64,000 bases of DNA from Paracoccaceae bacterium (GTDB taxonomy: Bacteria; Pseudomonadota; Alphaproteobacteria; Rhizobiales; Stappiaceae): contig JABXHV010000084.1 of the NCBI GenBank assembly GCA_013373445.1, positions 1 through 64,000 on the forward strand. The letters run 5' to 3'. Below the pieces are notes generated by a model. That model searched no databases, had not been told where the DNA came from, and saw only the letters and a program-made list of their open reading frames with translations. The translations under genes were made by a program, and so were the position numbers. Shown here one piece after another: positions 8,615 through 17,304 of this stretch; the stretch's first letter is position 1; the number at the start of each line of letters is the position of its first letter.

Positions 8615-8623
8615 TCATTCATC

Positions 8624-9259
8624 ATGTCTGACCTTAAAGATCTTACCTCGCTCGAGCTGTCGGCTCTCGTTGCCAGCCGTGTCTGCCACGATATCATTAG
8701 TCCTGTAGGAGCTATCACCAATGGCCTCGAGGTCATGGATGAAGAAGGCTCCGAGGATATGCGTGAGTTTGCGATGGACCTCATCCGCAAGAGCGCGCGG
8801 CAGGCTTCTGCCAAGTTGCAATTTGCGCGACTTGCCTTTGGGGCAGCGGGCTCTGCTGGCGCAGAAATCGACCTGGGTGACGCAAAGGTAGTTGCAGAAG
8901 GCTTCATGGAAAACGAGAAAGCCAACCTTATTTGGCAGCTCGAACGTCACTACATGCCGAAAAATTGCGTCAAATTACTTTTAAATCTCATTTTGATTGC
9001 TAATCAATGCATTCCTCGTGGTGGTGATATTACTGTCTCGATGGAGGGTGAACCATCCGCTCCGCGCTTCACTTTGACAGCGGAAGGCGTGAACCCGCGT
9101 ATCCCGCTCGGAATGAAGGAAACCCTTGCTGGAGAAGAGCCTGAAAGGGTGGATGCGCATTCGGTTCAACCGATCTATGCAGTACTCCTTGCACGCGACA
9201 GCAACATAAAAATTGATATTGAGAAAGTGGACGATATCGTTCGCATCGTTGCTGCGTGA
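8624..9259 (+). CDS. chpT: Histidine phosphotransferase ChpT
   Basis: A 211-residue phosphotransfer protein that in Caulobacter passes phosphate from CckA to CtrA and CpdR. The N-terminal DHp-like helix holds the phospho-acceptor His22 in RVCHDIISPVGAITNGLE. The C-terminal domain (about 85-211) is a degenerate Bergerat ATPase fold (LLLNLILIANQCIPRGG) without the usual G-boxes, as expected for ChpT. Here it sits just upstream of the chemotaxis operon and 7 kb from ctrA on the same segment, with GANTC sites in its promoter. Confidence 0.93.
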   Translation: MSDLKDLTSLELSALVASRVCHDIISPVGAITNGLEVMDEEGSEDMREFAMDLIRKSARQASAKLQFARLAFGAAGSAGAEIDLGDAKVVAEGFMENEKANLIWQLERHYMPKNCVKLLLNLILIANQCIPRGGDITVSMEGEPSAPRFTLTAEGVNPRIPLGMKETLAGEEPERVDAHSVQPIYAVLLARDSNIKIDIEKVDDIVRIVAA

Positions 9260-9416
9260 ATTTGACTTTGTTGGCGGGAGCGATTTCTTTAACGAATTCT
9301 TTCCCGCTGCTTCAGCGTATCTTAACTGTTTGACTGCACCCTGACTGCACGGACATCCCCGTCCAAACGTCTTCTGTAGACGGGAACCTTAACTTTAAGT
9401 CGGGTGAGTGCAGGCA

Positions 9417-12161
9417 ATGGACGACCTCCTCAGGGAATTTATTACTGAGACGAATGAAAGTCTCGATGTTGTGGATGTTGAACTGGTAAAGTTCGAACAA
9501 GAACCCAACAACGCGACCATTCTTGATAACATTTTTCGCCTTGTTCATACGATCAAGGGCACGTGCGGGTTTCTCGGGCTTCCACGCCTAGAAGGAATAG
9601 CGCACGCTGCAGAAACACTCATGGGCAAGTTCCGTGAAGGTGTTCCTGTAACGCCCGAGGCGGTGTCACTCATCTTGAACTCGATCGATAGGATTAAAGC
9701 GATCCTTGCTGATCTTGAGGCAGCTGAAGGCGAAGAGCCAGCCGGCGATGACAGCGATCTGATTTCCGAACTAGAACGGATGTCGATGAGCGCTGATGCG
9801 CCAGCAGAGGCCGCCGAAGAGCCTGCGGCTGCAGAGGCCCCAGCAGAAGCTGAGCAGACAATTGAACGCGAATTGCGGGTTGGTGAGGTTTCGCTCGATG
9901 AGCTAGAACGCGCCTTCCAGGAAACAAGCGTTGAAGTTGAAATTGCAGAGCCAGAAGAGGCAGTAGCTGAAGACGCGGCTCCAACTCCGACACCTGCGGT
10001 TGAAGCGGCGCCAGTGAAAGCCGAAGCTCCAAAGAAGGCTGTAAAAGAGCCTGAAAAAGCTGAAGAGAAGAAATCTTCCGGGCAGTCTGTTTCCAGCCAG
10101 TCGATCCGTGTTGCCGTCGATACACTTGAACACCTGATGACAATGGTTTCCGAGCTGGTGCTGACACGCAACCAGCTTCTCGAAATCTCGCGTCGTCACG
10201 AAGATAGTGAGTTCAAGGTTCCACTCCAGCGTCTTTCGAATGTGACCGCTGAGCTGCAAGAAGGTGTCATGGCGACACGCATGCAGCCAATCGGGCACGC
10301 CTGGCAGAAGTTGCCACGTATTGTACGTGACCTGAGCCAGGAACTTGAGAAGCCTATTGAACTTGAGATGATCGGTGCTGATACCGAGCTCGATCGTCAG
10401 GTTCTTGAGATGATCAAGGATCCTCTCACACATATGGTCCGCAACTCTGCCGACCACGGCCTCGAGATGCCTAGCGATCGCCGCGAAGCAGGTAAGCCTG
10501 AGAAGGGTACGATTACCCTGGCTGCTTATCATGAAGGCGGACATATCATCATCGAAGTACGTGATGACGGTAAGGGCCTTGATGTTGAAAAGATCAAGGC
10601 GAAGGCTGTTGATCGTGGCTTGGGTACTGAGGCTGAAATCGACAAGTTGTCGGATGCTCAGATCCACAAATTCATCTTTGCAGCCGGTTTCTCTACCGCA
10701 GCATCGGTTACCAGCGTTTCCGGCCGTGGCGTCGGCATGGATGTTGTCCGCAACAACATCGAGCTGATTGGCGGTACCGTTGATCTTCGCTCTGCCCCTG
10801 GTAAGGGTTCGACGTTCATCATCAAGATCCCGCTGACACTTGCGATTGTTTCGACGCTTATTGTCGAAGCAAGTGGCGATCGTTTTGCCATCCCGCAGTT
10901 GTCGGTTGTCGAACTTGTTCGTGTTCAGAACAACTCCGAGCATCGCATCGAGCGGATCAAGAACACTCCGGTTCTGCGATTGCGCAATAACCTCTTGCCG
11001 CTTGTGCATCTGTCACAGCTTCTGGGCATCTTCAAGGGTGAAGACCTGGATAATGCGATTGATGAGGACAATGGCTTCATTGTTGTCATGCAGGTGGGTA
11101 GCCAGACATTTGGTGTCGTGGTTGATGCGGTGTTCCACACCGAGGAAATCGTGGTCAAGCCAATGTCGACGATGTTGCGCAACCTGACCATGTTCTCTGG
11201 AAACACCATCCTGGGTGATGGCTCTGTGATCATGATCCTTGATCCAAACGGTGTTGCTGGCGCAATGGCCCATCATGCTTCTAGCGCGGTGGCCGAGCAG
11301 GCTGCCGAAGAGGCTGAAGATCCGATGCGTATCATCAACAACAGCCAGAATGCGATCTCGCTGCTTCTCTTCCGTGCGGGGGCACCAGAACCAAAAGCGG
11401 TTCCATTGTCTCTCGTCACACGTCTGGAAGAGTTCGAAGTCTCGAAAATCGAACGCTCCAATGGTCGTGACCTCGTTCAGTACCGTGGCGCCCTCATGCC
11501 GCTGGTTTACGTAAACGATGGTGATCATCACAAGACAGAAGGCACACAGCCGATGCTTGTGTTCTCTGACAGCGGCCGCTCTATGGGGCTTGTTGTTGAT
11601 GAGATCGTCGATATCGTCGAAGAGCGCATGGATATCGAAGTCGGTTCCGAACGCCCGGGCATTCTTGGTTCGGCAGTTATCAAGGAACGCGCAACAGAGA
11701 TCCTCGACCTTGGCTTCTATCTGCCACAGGCCTTCGAAGACTGGTTCATGCGTAAAGAAATGGATATCGAAATGTTGACCAAGAAAATTCTCTTGGTCGA
11801 TGATTCCGCCTTCTTCCGCAACATGTTGACACCGGTTCTCAAGTCGGCGGGCTATGACGTCACGACCTGTGTAGGTCCTGCTCAGGCAATTGAATTGCTT
11901 GAAAACGGTGCGACCTTCAACGCTGTCGTCAGTGATATCGAAATGCCGGAGATCAATGGTTTTGAGTTCTGCGAGAGCTTGCGCCGCGATCCCCGTTTCA
12001 AGCGAATGCCGATCTTGGCACTGTCTTCGCTTGTAACGCCATCTTCGATCGAACGCGGCCGTCAGGCAGGTTTCGATGATTATGTAGCGAAGTTCGACCG
12101 CCCAGGTCTGATCGCTGCGTTGAAAGACATTTTCTCAGGTGAAATTGAGGTAGCGGCATGA
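9417..12161 (+). CDS. cheA: Hybrid chemotaxis histidine kinase CheA with C-terminal receiver domain
   Basis: A 914-residue kinase from ATG 9417 (GTG 9408 is an alternative). Order: Hpt domain (1-105) with His44 in VHTIKG; a long Ala/Glu/Pro-rich linker (about 115-225) where a CheY-binding P2 domain would normally be; dimerisation helices (about 227-290); ATPase domain (about 300-465) with an N-box near 332-349 and SGRGVGMDVV near 435; a CheW-like domain (about 468-615); a second CheW-like segment (about 642-775, RDLVQYRGALMPLVYV, MGLVVDEIVDIVEE); and a receiver domain (about 787-908) with Asp840 in VVSDIEMPE. The receiver may act as a phosphate sink or phosphotransfer partner. It overlaps cheW by 4 bp. 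Confidence 0.95.
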   Translation: MDDLLREFITETNESLDVVDVELVKFEQEPNNATILDNIFRLVHTIKGTCGFLGLPRLEGIAHAAETLMGKFREGVPVTPEAVSLILNSIDRIKAILADLEAAEGEEPAGDDSDLISELERMSMSADAPAEAAEEPAAAEAPAEAEQTIERELRVGEVSLDELERAFQETSVEVEIAEPEEAVAEDAAPTPTPAVEAAPVKAEAPKKAVKEPEKAEEKKSSGQSVSSQSIRVAVDTLEHLMTMVSELVLTRNQLLEISRRHEDSEFKVPLQRLSNVTAELQEGVMATRMQPIGHAWQKLPRIVRDLSQELEKPIELEMIGADTELDRQVLEMIKDPLTHMVRNSADHGLEMPSDRREAGKPEKGTITLAAYHEGGHIIIEVRDDGKGLDVEKIKAKAVDRGLGTEAEIDKLSDAQIHKFIFAAGFSTAASVTSVSGRGVGMDVVRNNIELIGGTVDLRSAPGKGSTFIIKIPLTLAIVSTLIVEASGDRFAIPQLSVVELVRVQNNSEHRIERIKNTPVLRLRNNLLPLVHLSQLLGIFKGEDLDNAIDEDNGFIVVMQVGSQTFGVVVDAVFHTEEIVVKPMSTMLRNLTMFSGNTILGDGSVIMILDPNGVAGAMAHHASSAVAEQAAEEAEDPMRIINNSQNAISLLLFRAGAPEPKAVPLSLVTRLEEFEVSKIERSNGRDLVQYRGALMPLVYVNDGDHHKTEGTQPMLVFSDSGRSMGLVVDEIVDIVEERMDIEVGSERPGILGSAVIKERATEILDLGFYLPQAFEDWFMRKEMDIEMLTKKILLVDDSAFFRNMLTPVLKSAGYDVTTCVGPAQAIELLENGATFNAVVSDIEMPEINGFEFCESLRRDPRFKRMPILALSSLVTPSSIERGRQAGFDDYVAKFDRPGLIAALKDIFSGEIEVAA

Positions 12162-12664
12162 GCATCGTCGATACGCAAGAAGCAAAAACCGCTGGCGACG
12201 GCGAGACCATTCAGTTTGTAACTGTTGTGATTGGCGGCCAGCTCTTTGGGCTACCAATCTCTCAGGTCCACGATGTTTTTGTCCCTGAAAGCGTAACACG
12301 CGTTCCGCTTTCAGCTCCGGAAGTCGCCGGCGTTCTGAACCTGCGTGGTCGTATCGTTACAGCGATCGACATGCGTCGTCGCCTTCATTTGCCACCAAAT
12401 GAAGAGAAGCAAGTGATGGCTGTGGGTATCGAGCATAAACACGAGAGCTATGGTCTCGTAATTGATGCTGTTGGTGAGGTGCTGAACCTTGCCGGGAACT
12501 CCGCCGAGCCAAACCCATCCAACCTGGACAAGCGTTGGGCTGAAATCTCCGGAGGTGTTCATCGCCTTGAGGGCCAGTTGATGGTCATTTTGGATGTTGA
12601 ACGTCTACTTGGTGCCATGTTCCCAGAACCTATGGCAGCTGCAGCAACTGCGACAGCAGCTTAA
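12158..12664 (+). CDS. cheW: Chemotaxis coupling protein CheW
   Basis: A 168-residue protein with a single CheW domain (about 15-155): FVTVVIGGQLFGLPISQVHDVF, the VAGVLNLRGRIVTAID core and SYGLVIDAVGEVLNL. CheW bridges receptors and CheA in the signalling array. The ATG overlaps the cheA stop (ATGA), implying translational coupling. The N-terminal 14 residues and the Ala/Thr-rich tail are not conserved in the family. Confidence 0.96.
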   Translation: MSIVDTQEAKTAGDGETIQFVTVVIGGQLFGLPISQVHDVFVPESVTRVPLSAPEVAGVLNLRGRIVTAIDMRRRLHLPPNEEKQVMAVGIEHKHESYGLVIDAVGEVLNLAGNSAEPNPSNLDKRWAEISGGVHRLEGQLMVILDVERLLGAMFPEPMAAAATATAA

Positions 12665-12710
12665 CTGTGCACGAACTGGACCCTATAGGCCATAAACGGA
12701 GACTTATGAG

Positions 12711-13076
12711 ATGAAACAATGCCTCGTAGTTGACGACTCCAGTGTCATTCGAAAAGTGGCACGTCGGATTCTGGAAGATTTGAGCTTTGAAATTGCTGAA
12801 GCTGAAGATGGTCAGCAAGCGCTTGATGCGTGCCGCAAGAGCATGCCTGATGCGATCTTGCTTGACTGGAACATGCCGGTGATGGACGGACTTGAGTTCC
12901 TGACCAGCCTCAGATCTGAAGACGGCGGCGACAAGCCGATTGTGGTTTTCTGCACCACTGAGAATGATGTCGCACATATTGCACGGGCGATCCGTGCCGG
13001 TGCGAACGAATACATCATGAAGCCATTCGATCGCGAGATTGTTGAAGCTAAGTTCCAGGAAGTGGGCCTGATTTAA
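12711..13076 (+). CDS. cheY: Chemotaxis response regulator CheY
   Basis: A 121-residue single receiver domain. Acidic residues in VVDDSS (residues 6-11), phospho-acceptor Asp52 in LLDWNMPVMDG, the Thr in FCTTEND and Lys in YIMKPFD are all present. It would carry the signal from CheA to the flagellar switch, or feed phosphate to another receiver. It follows cheW after 46 bp and precedes cheB by 15 bp in the same operon. Confidence 0.95.
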   Translation: MKQCLVVDDSSVIRKVARRILEDLSFEIAEAEDGQQALDACRKSMPDAILLDWNMPVMDGLEFLTSLRSEDGGDKPIVVFCTTENDVAHIARAIRAGANEYIMKPFDREIVEAKFQEVGLI

Positions 13077-13091
13077 CATTCGCGGGAAGCT

Positions 13092-14318
13092 ATGATGGCC
13101 TTTGCAGAAAAACAAAACACTGGTGCAAGCCCAAACACCGACCCGATCCGGGTCATGGTTGTCGATGATGCGGTTGTGATTCGTGGACTCTTGACACGAT
13201 GGCTGGATGCTGACGCCCAGCTTGATGTCGTTGGATCTCACCGCAACGGAAAGATCGCTGTAGACGATATTGAAAAGAGCAATCCTGATGTGGTTGTTCT
13301 TGATATCGAAATGCCTGAAATGGATGGGATGACAGCTTTGCCGCTGATGTTGGCTAAAAAGCGTGATCTCGTCGTCATTATGGCATCTACGCTGACACGC
13401 CGAAACGCAGAAATTAGCATGAAAGCCCTGTCTCTAGGGGCTGCTGACTACGTTCCAAAACCAGAATCCAATTCTGAAATTACAACGTCGATTGATTTCC
13501 GACGAGAGCTTATCGACAAGGTGAAAGCCTTGGGTTTGCGCGCCCGGAAGTTCAAGACACCGCAGCGTTCGATGCGCGCAGCGACAGACGCCGGCCGCGT
13601 CTCCTCACAGGCGCCGGTCAGCCGTGCTGCTGCCCCCGCGCCTGCTGAGGCACGAAAGCCGGCTTTTGCGCCTACATCAGGTGCCGTAACGTCAAGTAAG
13701 GCGGGTTTCAGTCTGCGTCCCTATTCGTCTGCGCGGCCCAGGATTCTTGCAATCGGCTCCTCCACGGGTGGGCCCCAGGCGCTGCAATTGGTGCTTAAAG
13801 ACATTGGCGCTGCGCTTAAAGACGTTCCGGTGGTGATCACGCAGCATATGCCGCCGACTTTCACAGCTATTCTTGCCGAACATATCGGCAAGGCTTCGAT
13901 GTGTCCTTGTAAAGAGGGCGCGGATGGCGACGTGCTGAAGCCTGGTCATATCTATGTGGCACCTGGCGGTCGGCACATGGTGCTGGAAAGCGCTGGAACC
14001 GAAACCAAGATCCGTCTTATCGACACTGCGCCGATCAACTTCTGTAAGCCTGCGGTTGATCCGCTCTTTGAGAGTGTCGCTAAGATTTATGGCTCTGCCG
14101 TTTTGTCACTGATTTTGACAGGCATGGGTCATGACGGCGCTGAAGGGGTCAAGACAATTGCCAGGGGCGGTGGAAGTGTCATTGCCCAAGATGAAGCGAC
14201 TAGCGTTGTTTGGGGTATGCCCGGAGCTGCCGCAAATACAAACATGTGTTCAGATGTTTTGCCTTTGGCAGAAATCGGTCCCAAGATCACCCGCATTTTG
14301 AAGGGGAGTGCTCGATGA
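13092..14318 (+). CDS. cheB: Chemotaxis protein-glutamate methylesterase CheB
   Basis: A 408-residue enzyme that removes methyl groups from chemoreceptor glutamates. The N-terminal receiver domain (about 15-135) has its Asp in VVLDIEMPEMDG. An Ala/Pro-rich linker (about 150-205) leads to the methylesterase domain (about 215-405) with the catalytic triad Ser (GSSTGGPQAL), His (QHMPPTF) and Asp (TGMGHDG). The GGGAAG Shine-Dalgarno sequence suits either ATG 13092 or 13095. The stop overlaps the cheR start by 4 bp. Confidence 0.96.
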   Translation: MMAFAEKQNTGASPNTDPIRVMVVDDAVVIRGLLTRWLDADAQLDVVGSHRNGKIAVDDIEKSNPDVVVLDIEMPEMDGMTALPLMLAKKRDLVVIMASTLTRRNAEISMKALSLGAADYVPKPESNSEITTSIDFRRELIDKVKALGLRARKFKTPQRSMRAATDAGRVSSQAPVSRAAAPAPAEARKPAFAPTSGAVTSSKAGFSLRPYSSARPRILAIGSSTGGPQALQLVLKDIGAALKDVPVVITQHMPPTFTAILAEHIGKASMCPCKEGADGDVLKPGHIYVAPGGRHMVLESAGTETKIRLIDTAPINFCKPAVDPLFESVAKIYGSAVLSLILTGMGHDGAEGVKTIARGGGSVIAQDEATSVVWGMPGAAANTNMCSDVLPLAEIGPKITRILKGSAR

Positions 14319-15196
14319 CGCCCCAAGAGTTTGAATTCCTAAAAACGTTCCTAAAGGATCGTTCAGGATTGGTGCTATCGAACGACAAACAGTACCTTGT
14401 CGAAAGTCGGCTAATACCGGTCGCGAAAAAGGCGAACCTTGAAACATTAAGTGGCCTGATTGGTAACTTGAAGATCAATGGCTCGTCGAAGCTGGCGCTT
14501 GATGTCATTGAAGCAATGACAACCAATGAGTCATTTTTCTTTCGCGACAAGACGCCGTTCGATCATTTCAATGACACGATGTTGCCTTCGCTGCTGCAAA
14601 GCCGCTCAAGTTCACGTACATTGAAAATTTGGTGTGCGGCGGCGTCGACAGGGCAAGAGCCTTATTCTCTGGCCATGTGCATCAAAGAAGCCGCAGCGAA
14701 GCTCGGTGGATGGCGCACCCGGATCCTGGGTACCGACCTGTCCAACGAGGTTCTCGAGAAAGCACGCACAGGTATCTACAGCCAGTTCGAAGTGCAGCGT
14801 GGCCTTCCGATCCAGTTGCTGTTGAAATACTTCGAGCAGAAGGGCGACATGTGGCAGATTAATCCTGACATGCGCGCAATGATCGAATGGAAACAGCTCA
14901 ATTTGCTGGACAACTTCTCGCACCTTGGTGAGTTTGATGTCCTGTTTTGCCGCAACGTTCTGATCTATTTTGATCAGGCTACGAAGTCTCAGATCCTGGA
15001 TCGTCTGGCAAAGATGGTTCCTGCTGATGGCTTCCTGGTTCTCGGCGCGGCTGAAACAGTTGTTGGATTGACGGAAGCGTTCAAACCTGTGGCAGGCAAA
15101 CGTGGTCTGTTTCAGAAGGTGGCTGCTGCGGGTGCTGGTGCCAAGGCGCCATTTGGCGCGGCGTCTCGAGTTGCAACGAGCAGTTTTGCCCGCTAG
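14315..15196 (+). CDS. cheR: Chemotaxis protein methyltransferase CheR
   Basis: A 293-residue S-adenosylmethionine-dependent methyltransferase that methylates receptor glutamates. An N-terminal helical domain (about 5-75, FEFLKTFLKDRSGLVLS) precedes the methyltransferase domain with TTNESFFFRD, the SAM-binding IWCAAASTGQEPYSLAM and FCRNVLIYFDQ. The start was placed at the ATGA overlap with cheB, because the longer frame to 14210 only runs through cheB in another frame. A strong terminator follows, closing the che operon. Confidence 0.95.
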   Translation: MTPQEFEFLKTFLKDRSGLVLSNDKQYLVESRLIPVAKKANLETLSGLIGNLKINGSSKLALDVIEAMTTNESFFFRDKTPFDHFNDTMLPSLLQSRSSSRTLKIWCAAASTGQEPYSLAMCIKEAAAKLGGWRTRILGTDLSNEVLEKARTGIYSQFEVQRGLPIQLLLKYFEQKGDMWQINPDMRAMIEWKQLNLLDNFSHLGEFDVLFCRNVLIYFDQATKSQILDRLAKMVPADGFLVLGAAETVVGLTEAFKPVAGKRGLFQKVAAAGAGAKAPFGAASRVATSSFAR

Positions 15197-15224
15197 GGTC
15201 ACTTCCTAACACAATGAATTGATG

Positions 15225-15255
15225 AAAGGCAGCTTTGCAAAAGGCTGCCTTTTTT
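15225..15255 (+). terminator. Rho-independent terminator of the che operon
   Basis: AAAGGCAGC (15225-15233) pairs with GCTGCCTTT (15244-15252) and continues into six T. It lies 28 bp after the cheR stop. Confidence 0.9.
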
Positions 15256-15347
15256 CATTTTCTGGGGCAATCTATGAAAACTTGAGCCCCTGATGAGAGT
15301 TTTTCGCTCTTTGTCAGGACACAAGACTTGGGAGAAGGATACGATTC

Positions 15348-16319
15348 ATGAACAATGCTGGACCTTTGATTTCTCGACGAACTGCTCTTATCGGGGGGGG
15401 GGCCGGTACTGCAGTCCTTGCGATGGGCGGTGCTGCTCCGGTGAGTGCAGCAGCGCCACAGATGGGTGCTGCCCCCATCAGATACTCACGTTTCATGCTG
15501 GGCGATCTGGAGATTACGACGCTGCTGGACGGTGAAGCTTTCTCGGAGGAGCCGCAAAAAACCTTTGGAATGAATGTTGATTCTGCAGAGTTTGCGCGTG
15601 TTTCCGAAGCCAATTTCTTGCCGACCGATAATTTCTTCAATTTCTTCACGCCCACGCTGATCAACACCGGAAAAGAACTTATCCTGTTTGATACGGGCCT
15701 TGGAGAAGGTGCTCGGCCTGGAAGAGGACGCACGATGTCTGCATTGGAGGCGGCCGGTTACACTCCGGATCAGGTAGATGTTGTCGTCCTCACTCATATG
15801 CATCCTGATCACATTCTCGGGCTGATGGAAAACGGTATGCCTGCCTATCCAAACGCGCGCTACGTAACGGGATCAAAGGAATACAACTTTTGGTCAGCTC
15901 AGGACCCTGAAAGCAACGGAGTAGCCAAGTTAGTCGCGAGCCATATGACACCACTCGCCGAAAAGACCACGTTCCTGGATGATGGAGGTTCGGTTGTCTC
16001 CGGTATCACTGCCATGGCGGCAGAAGGTCATACACCGGGACATATGACCTATATGCTCGAAAGCTCTGGTAAACAGCTCTTGCTGGCTGCTGATACCGCC
16101 AATCACTTTGTCTGGTCTTTGGGCTATCCGGATTGGGAGGTCCGTTTCGATATGGACAAGGCGATGGCTGCGAAGACACGGCGTAAGGTGCTGAGCATGC
16201 TGGCGAGTGACAAGATTCCATTCAGCGGATATCACATGCCGTTTCCTGCTGTTGGCTTCATTGAAGCTAATGGGAATGGTTTTCGATTTGTCGCGGAGAG
16301 TTATCAGCTTAGTCTCTAG
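15348..16319 (+). CDS. Tat-exported MBL-fold metallo-hydrolase (OPHC2/lactonase-like)
   Basis: A 323-residue protein with a twin-arginine signal (SRRTALIGGG, hydrophobic stretch, AAPVSA cleavage region). The metallo-beta-lactamase fold carries HMHPDH, GHTPGH, a metal-bridging Asp in AADTANH and a late His in GYHMPFP, so a dinuclear metal site is expected. The layout (YSRFMLGDLEITTLLDG start, LINTG, HxHxDH, YHMPFP) resembles OPHC2/methyl parathion hydrolase-type enzymes, many of which are lactonases; this is my recollection, not a search. Ten consecutive G (15393-15402) fall within the signal-peptide codons. It sits between the che operon and ctrA, with a plausible terminator after it. Confidence 0.85.
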   Translation: MNNAGPLISRRTALIGGGAGTAVLAMGGAAPVSAAAPQMGAAPIRYSRFMLGDLEITTLLDGEAFSEEPQKTFGMNVDSAEFARVSEANFLPTDNFFNFFTPTLINTGKELILFDTGLGEGARPGRGRTMSALEAAGYTPDQVDVVVLTHMHPDHILGLMENGMPAYPNARYVTGSKEYNFWSAQDPESNGVAKLVASHMTPLAEKTTFLDDGGSVVSGITAMAAEGHTPGHMTYMLESSGKQLLLAADTANHFVWSLGYPDWEVRFDMDKAMAAKTRRKVLSMLASDKIPFSGYHMPFPAVGFIEANGNGFRFVAESYQLSL

Positions 16320-16356
16320 ATTAGGCTCAAACTCTGTTGTGAACTGAGACGAAAAG

Positions 16357-16384
16357 ACGTCGCCATTTAAACAAGTGGCGACGT
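16357..16384 (+). terminator. Probable terminator of the MBL-fold hydrolase gene
   Basis: Nine-base arms ACGTCGCCA (16357-16365) and TGGCGACGT (16376-16384) pair perfectly around a 10-nt loop. The following T-tract is short (TTTCTT), so termination may be partial. Confidence 0.6.
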
Positions 16385-16486
16385 TTCTTGCATTTGATAG
16401 CGCTTTCCATCCAATGGGCATAAGGAAGGACCGCGTGCATAAGTCTGTCAGAAGGGTTTGTTTCCAGTTTGAGTATCTTGCCCAAC

Positions 16487-16509
16487 AAAAAACCCCGCCA
16501 TTGGCGGGG
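16487..16509 (-). terminator. Rho-independent terminator of ctrA
   Basis: CCCCGCC (16493-16499) pairs with GGCGGGG (16503-16509) around a short loop. On the minus strand six T (16492-16487) follow. It is about 30 bp after the ctrA stop. Confidence 0.9.
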
Positions 16510-16539
16510 TCTTGAAATCTTGTCTGATCCATTAATTGA

Positions 16540-17232
16540 TCAGGCAGCAACTTCGACTTCTGGCTCACGAAGAACATACCCCCGACCCCACACGGTCTCG
16601 ATATAGTTCTTGCCGGATGTTGCAGCTGCCAGCTTCTTGCGAAGCTTACAGATAAACACGTCGATGATCTTCAGTTCAGGCTCATCCATCCCGCCGTAGA
16701 GATGATTGAGGAACATTTCCTTGGTAAGGGTTGTACCTTTGCGGAGCGAAAGCAGCTCCAGCATCTGGTATTCCTTGCCAGTCAAATGAACACGCTGTCC
16801 GCCAACTTCGACAGTCTTTGTGTCGAGATTGACCTTCAGGTCGCCTGTCACGATAACGGATTGTGCATGGCCCTTGGAGCGACGAACAATAGCGTGAATA
16901 CGTGCAACCAACTCGTCCTTGTGGAACGGCTTGGTCATGTAATCATCTGCTCCAAAGCCAAGACCGCGAACCTTGTCCTCGATGCCGGCATTACCGGAAA
17001 GGATCAAAATCGGTGTCTTAACTTTTGAAACGCGAAGTGTGCGAAGAACCTCATATCCGGACATATCCGGCAGATTCAGGTCCAACATAATTATGTCATA
17101 ATCGTACAGCTTGCCGAGGTCGATACCTTCCTCGCCAAGATCTGTCGTGTAGACGTTGAAGTTTTCAGACTTCAGCATGAGCTCGATGCTCTGTGCCGTA
17201 GCGCTGTCATCCTCAATCAACAGTACACGCAT
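16540..17232 (-). CDS. ctrA: Cell cycle master response regulator CtrA
   Basis: A 230-residue OmpR-type response regulator from the MRVLLIEDD start; a longer frame to 17271 adds only non-homologous residues. The receiver domain (1-120) has Asp51 in IMLDLNLPD, the same position as in Caulobacter CtrA, and the winged-helix domain (about 130-225) contains [14 protein letters not shown] and [21 protein letters not shown]. The protein ends in Ala-Ala, matching the ClpXP-recognised end of Caulobacter CtrA. The upstream region contains CtrA half-sites and five GANTC motifs, suggesting autoregulation and methylation-timed transcription. It is divergent from fliI. Confidence 0.97.
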   Translation of the reverse strand: MRVLLIEDDSATAQSIELMLKSENFNVYTTDLGEEGIDLGKLYDYDIIMLDLNLPDMSGYEVLRTLRVSKVKTPILILSGNAGIEDKVRGLGFGADDYMTKPFHKDELVARIHAIVRRSKGHAQSVIVTGDLKVNLDTKTVEVGGQRVHLTGKEYQMLELLSLRKGTTLTKEMFLNHLYGGMDEPELKIIDVFICKLRKKLAAATSGKNYIETVWGRGYVLREPEVEVAA

Positions 17233-17304
17233 GCCAATCCCCTTGTGTCGCCTTTTCTGGGCAAGTCGCAACGGCTTCGTCGGCGCCTGCTACGCTAGGA
17301 CTGT

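Noticed and set aside
9903-11009. Long antisense open frame (368 codons) inside cheA
   Set aside because: It is a shadow of cheA codon use; the sense strand has a complete, conserved CheA.
12630-13241. Antisense open frame of 203 codons across cheW, cheY and cheB
   Set aside because: Opposite strand of three conserved genes, no start signal or family resemblance.
14210-14314. Upstream extension of cheR
   Set aside because: These codons are cheB in another frame; the ATGA overlap at 14315 gives the normal CheR length.
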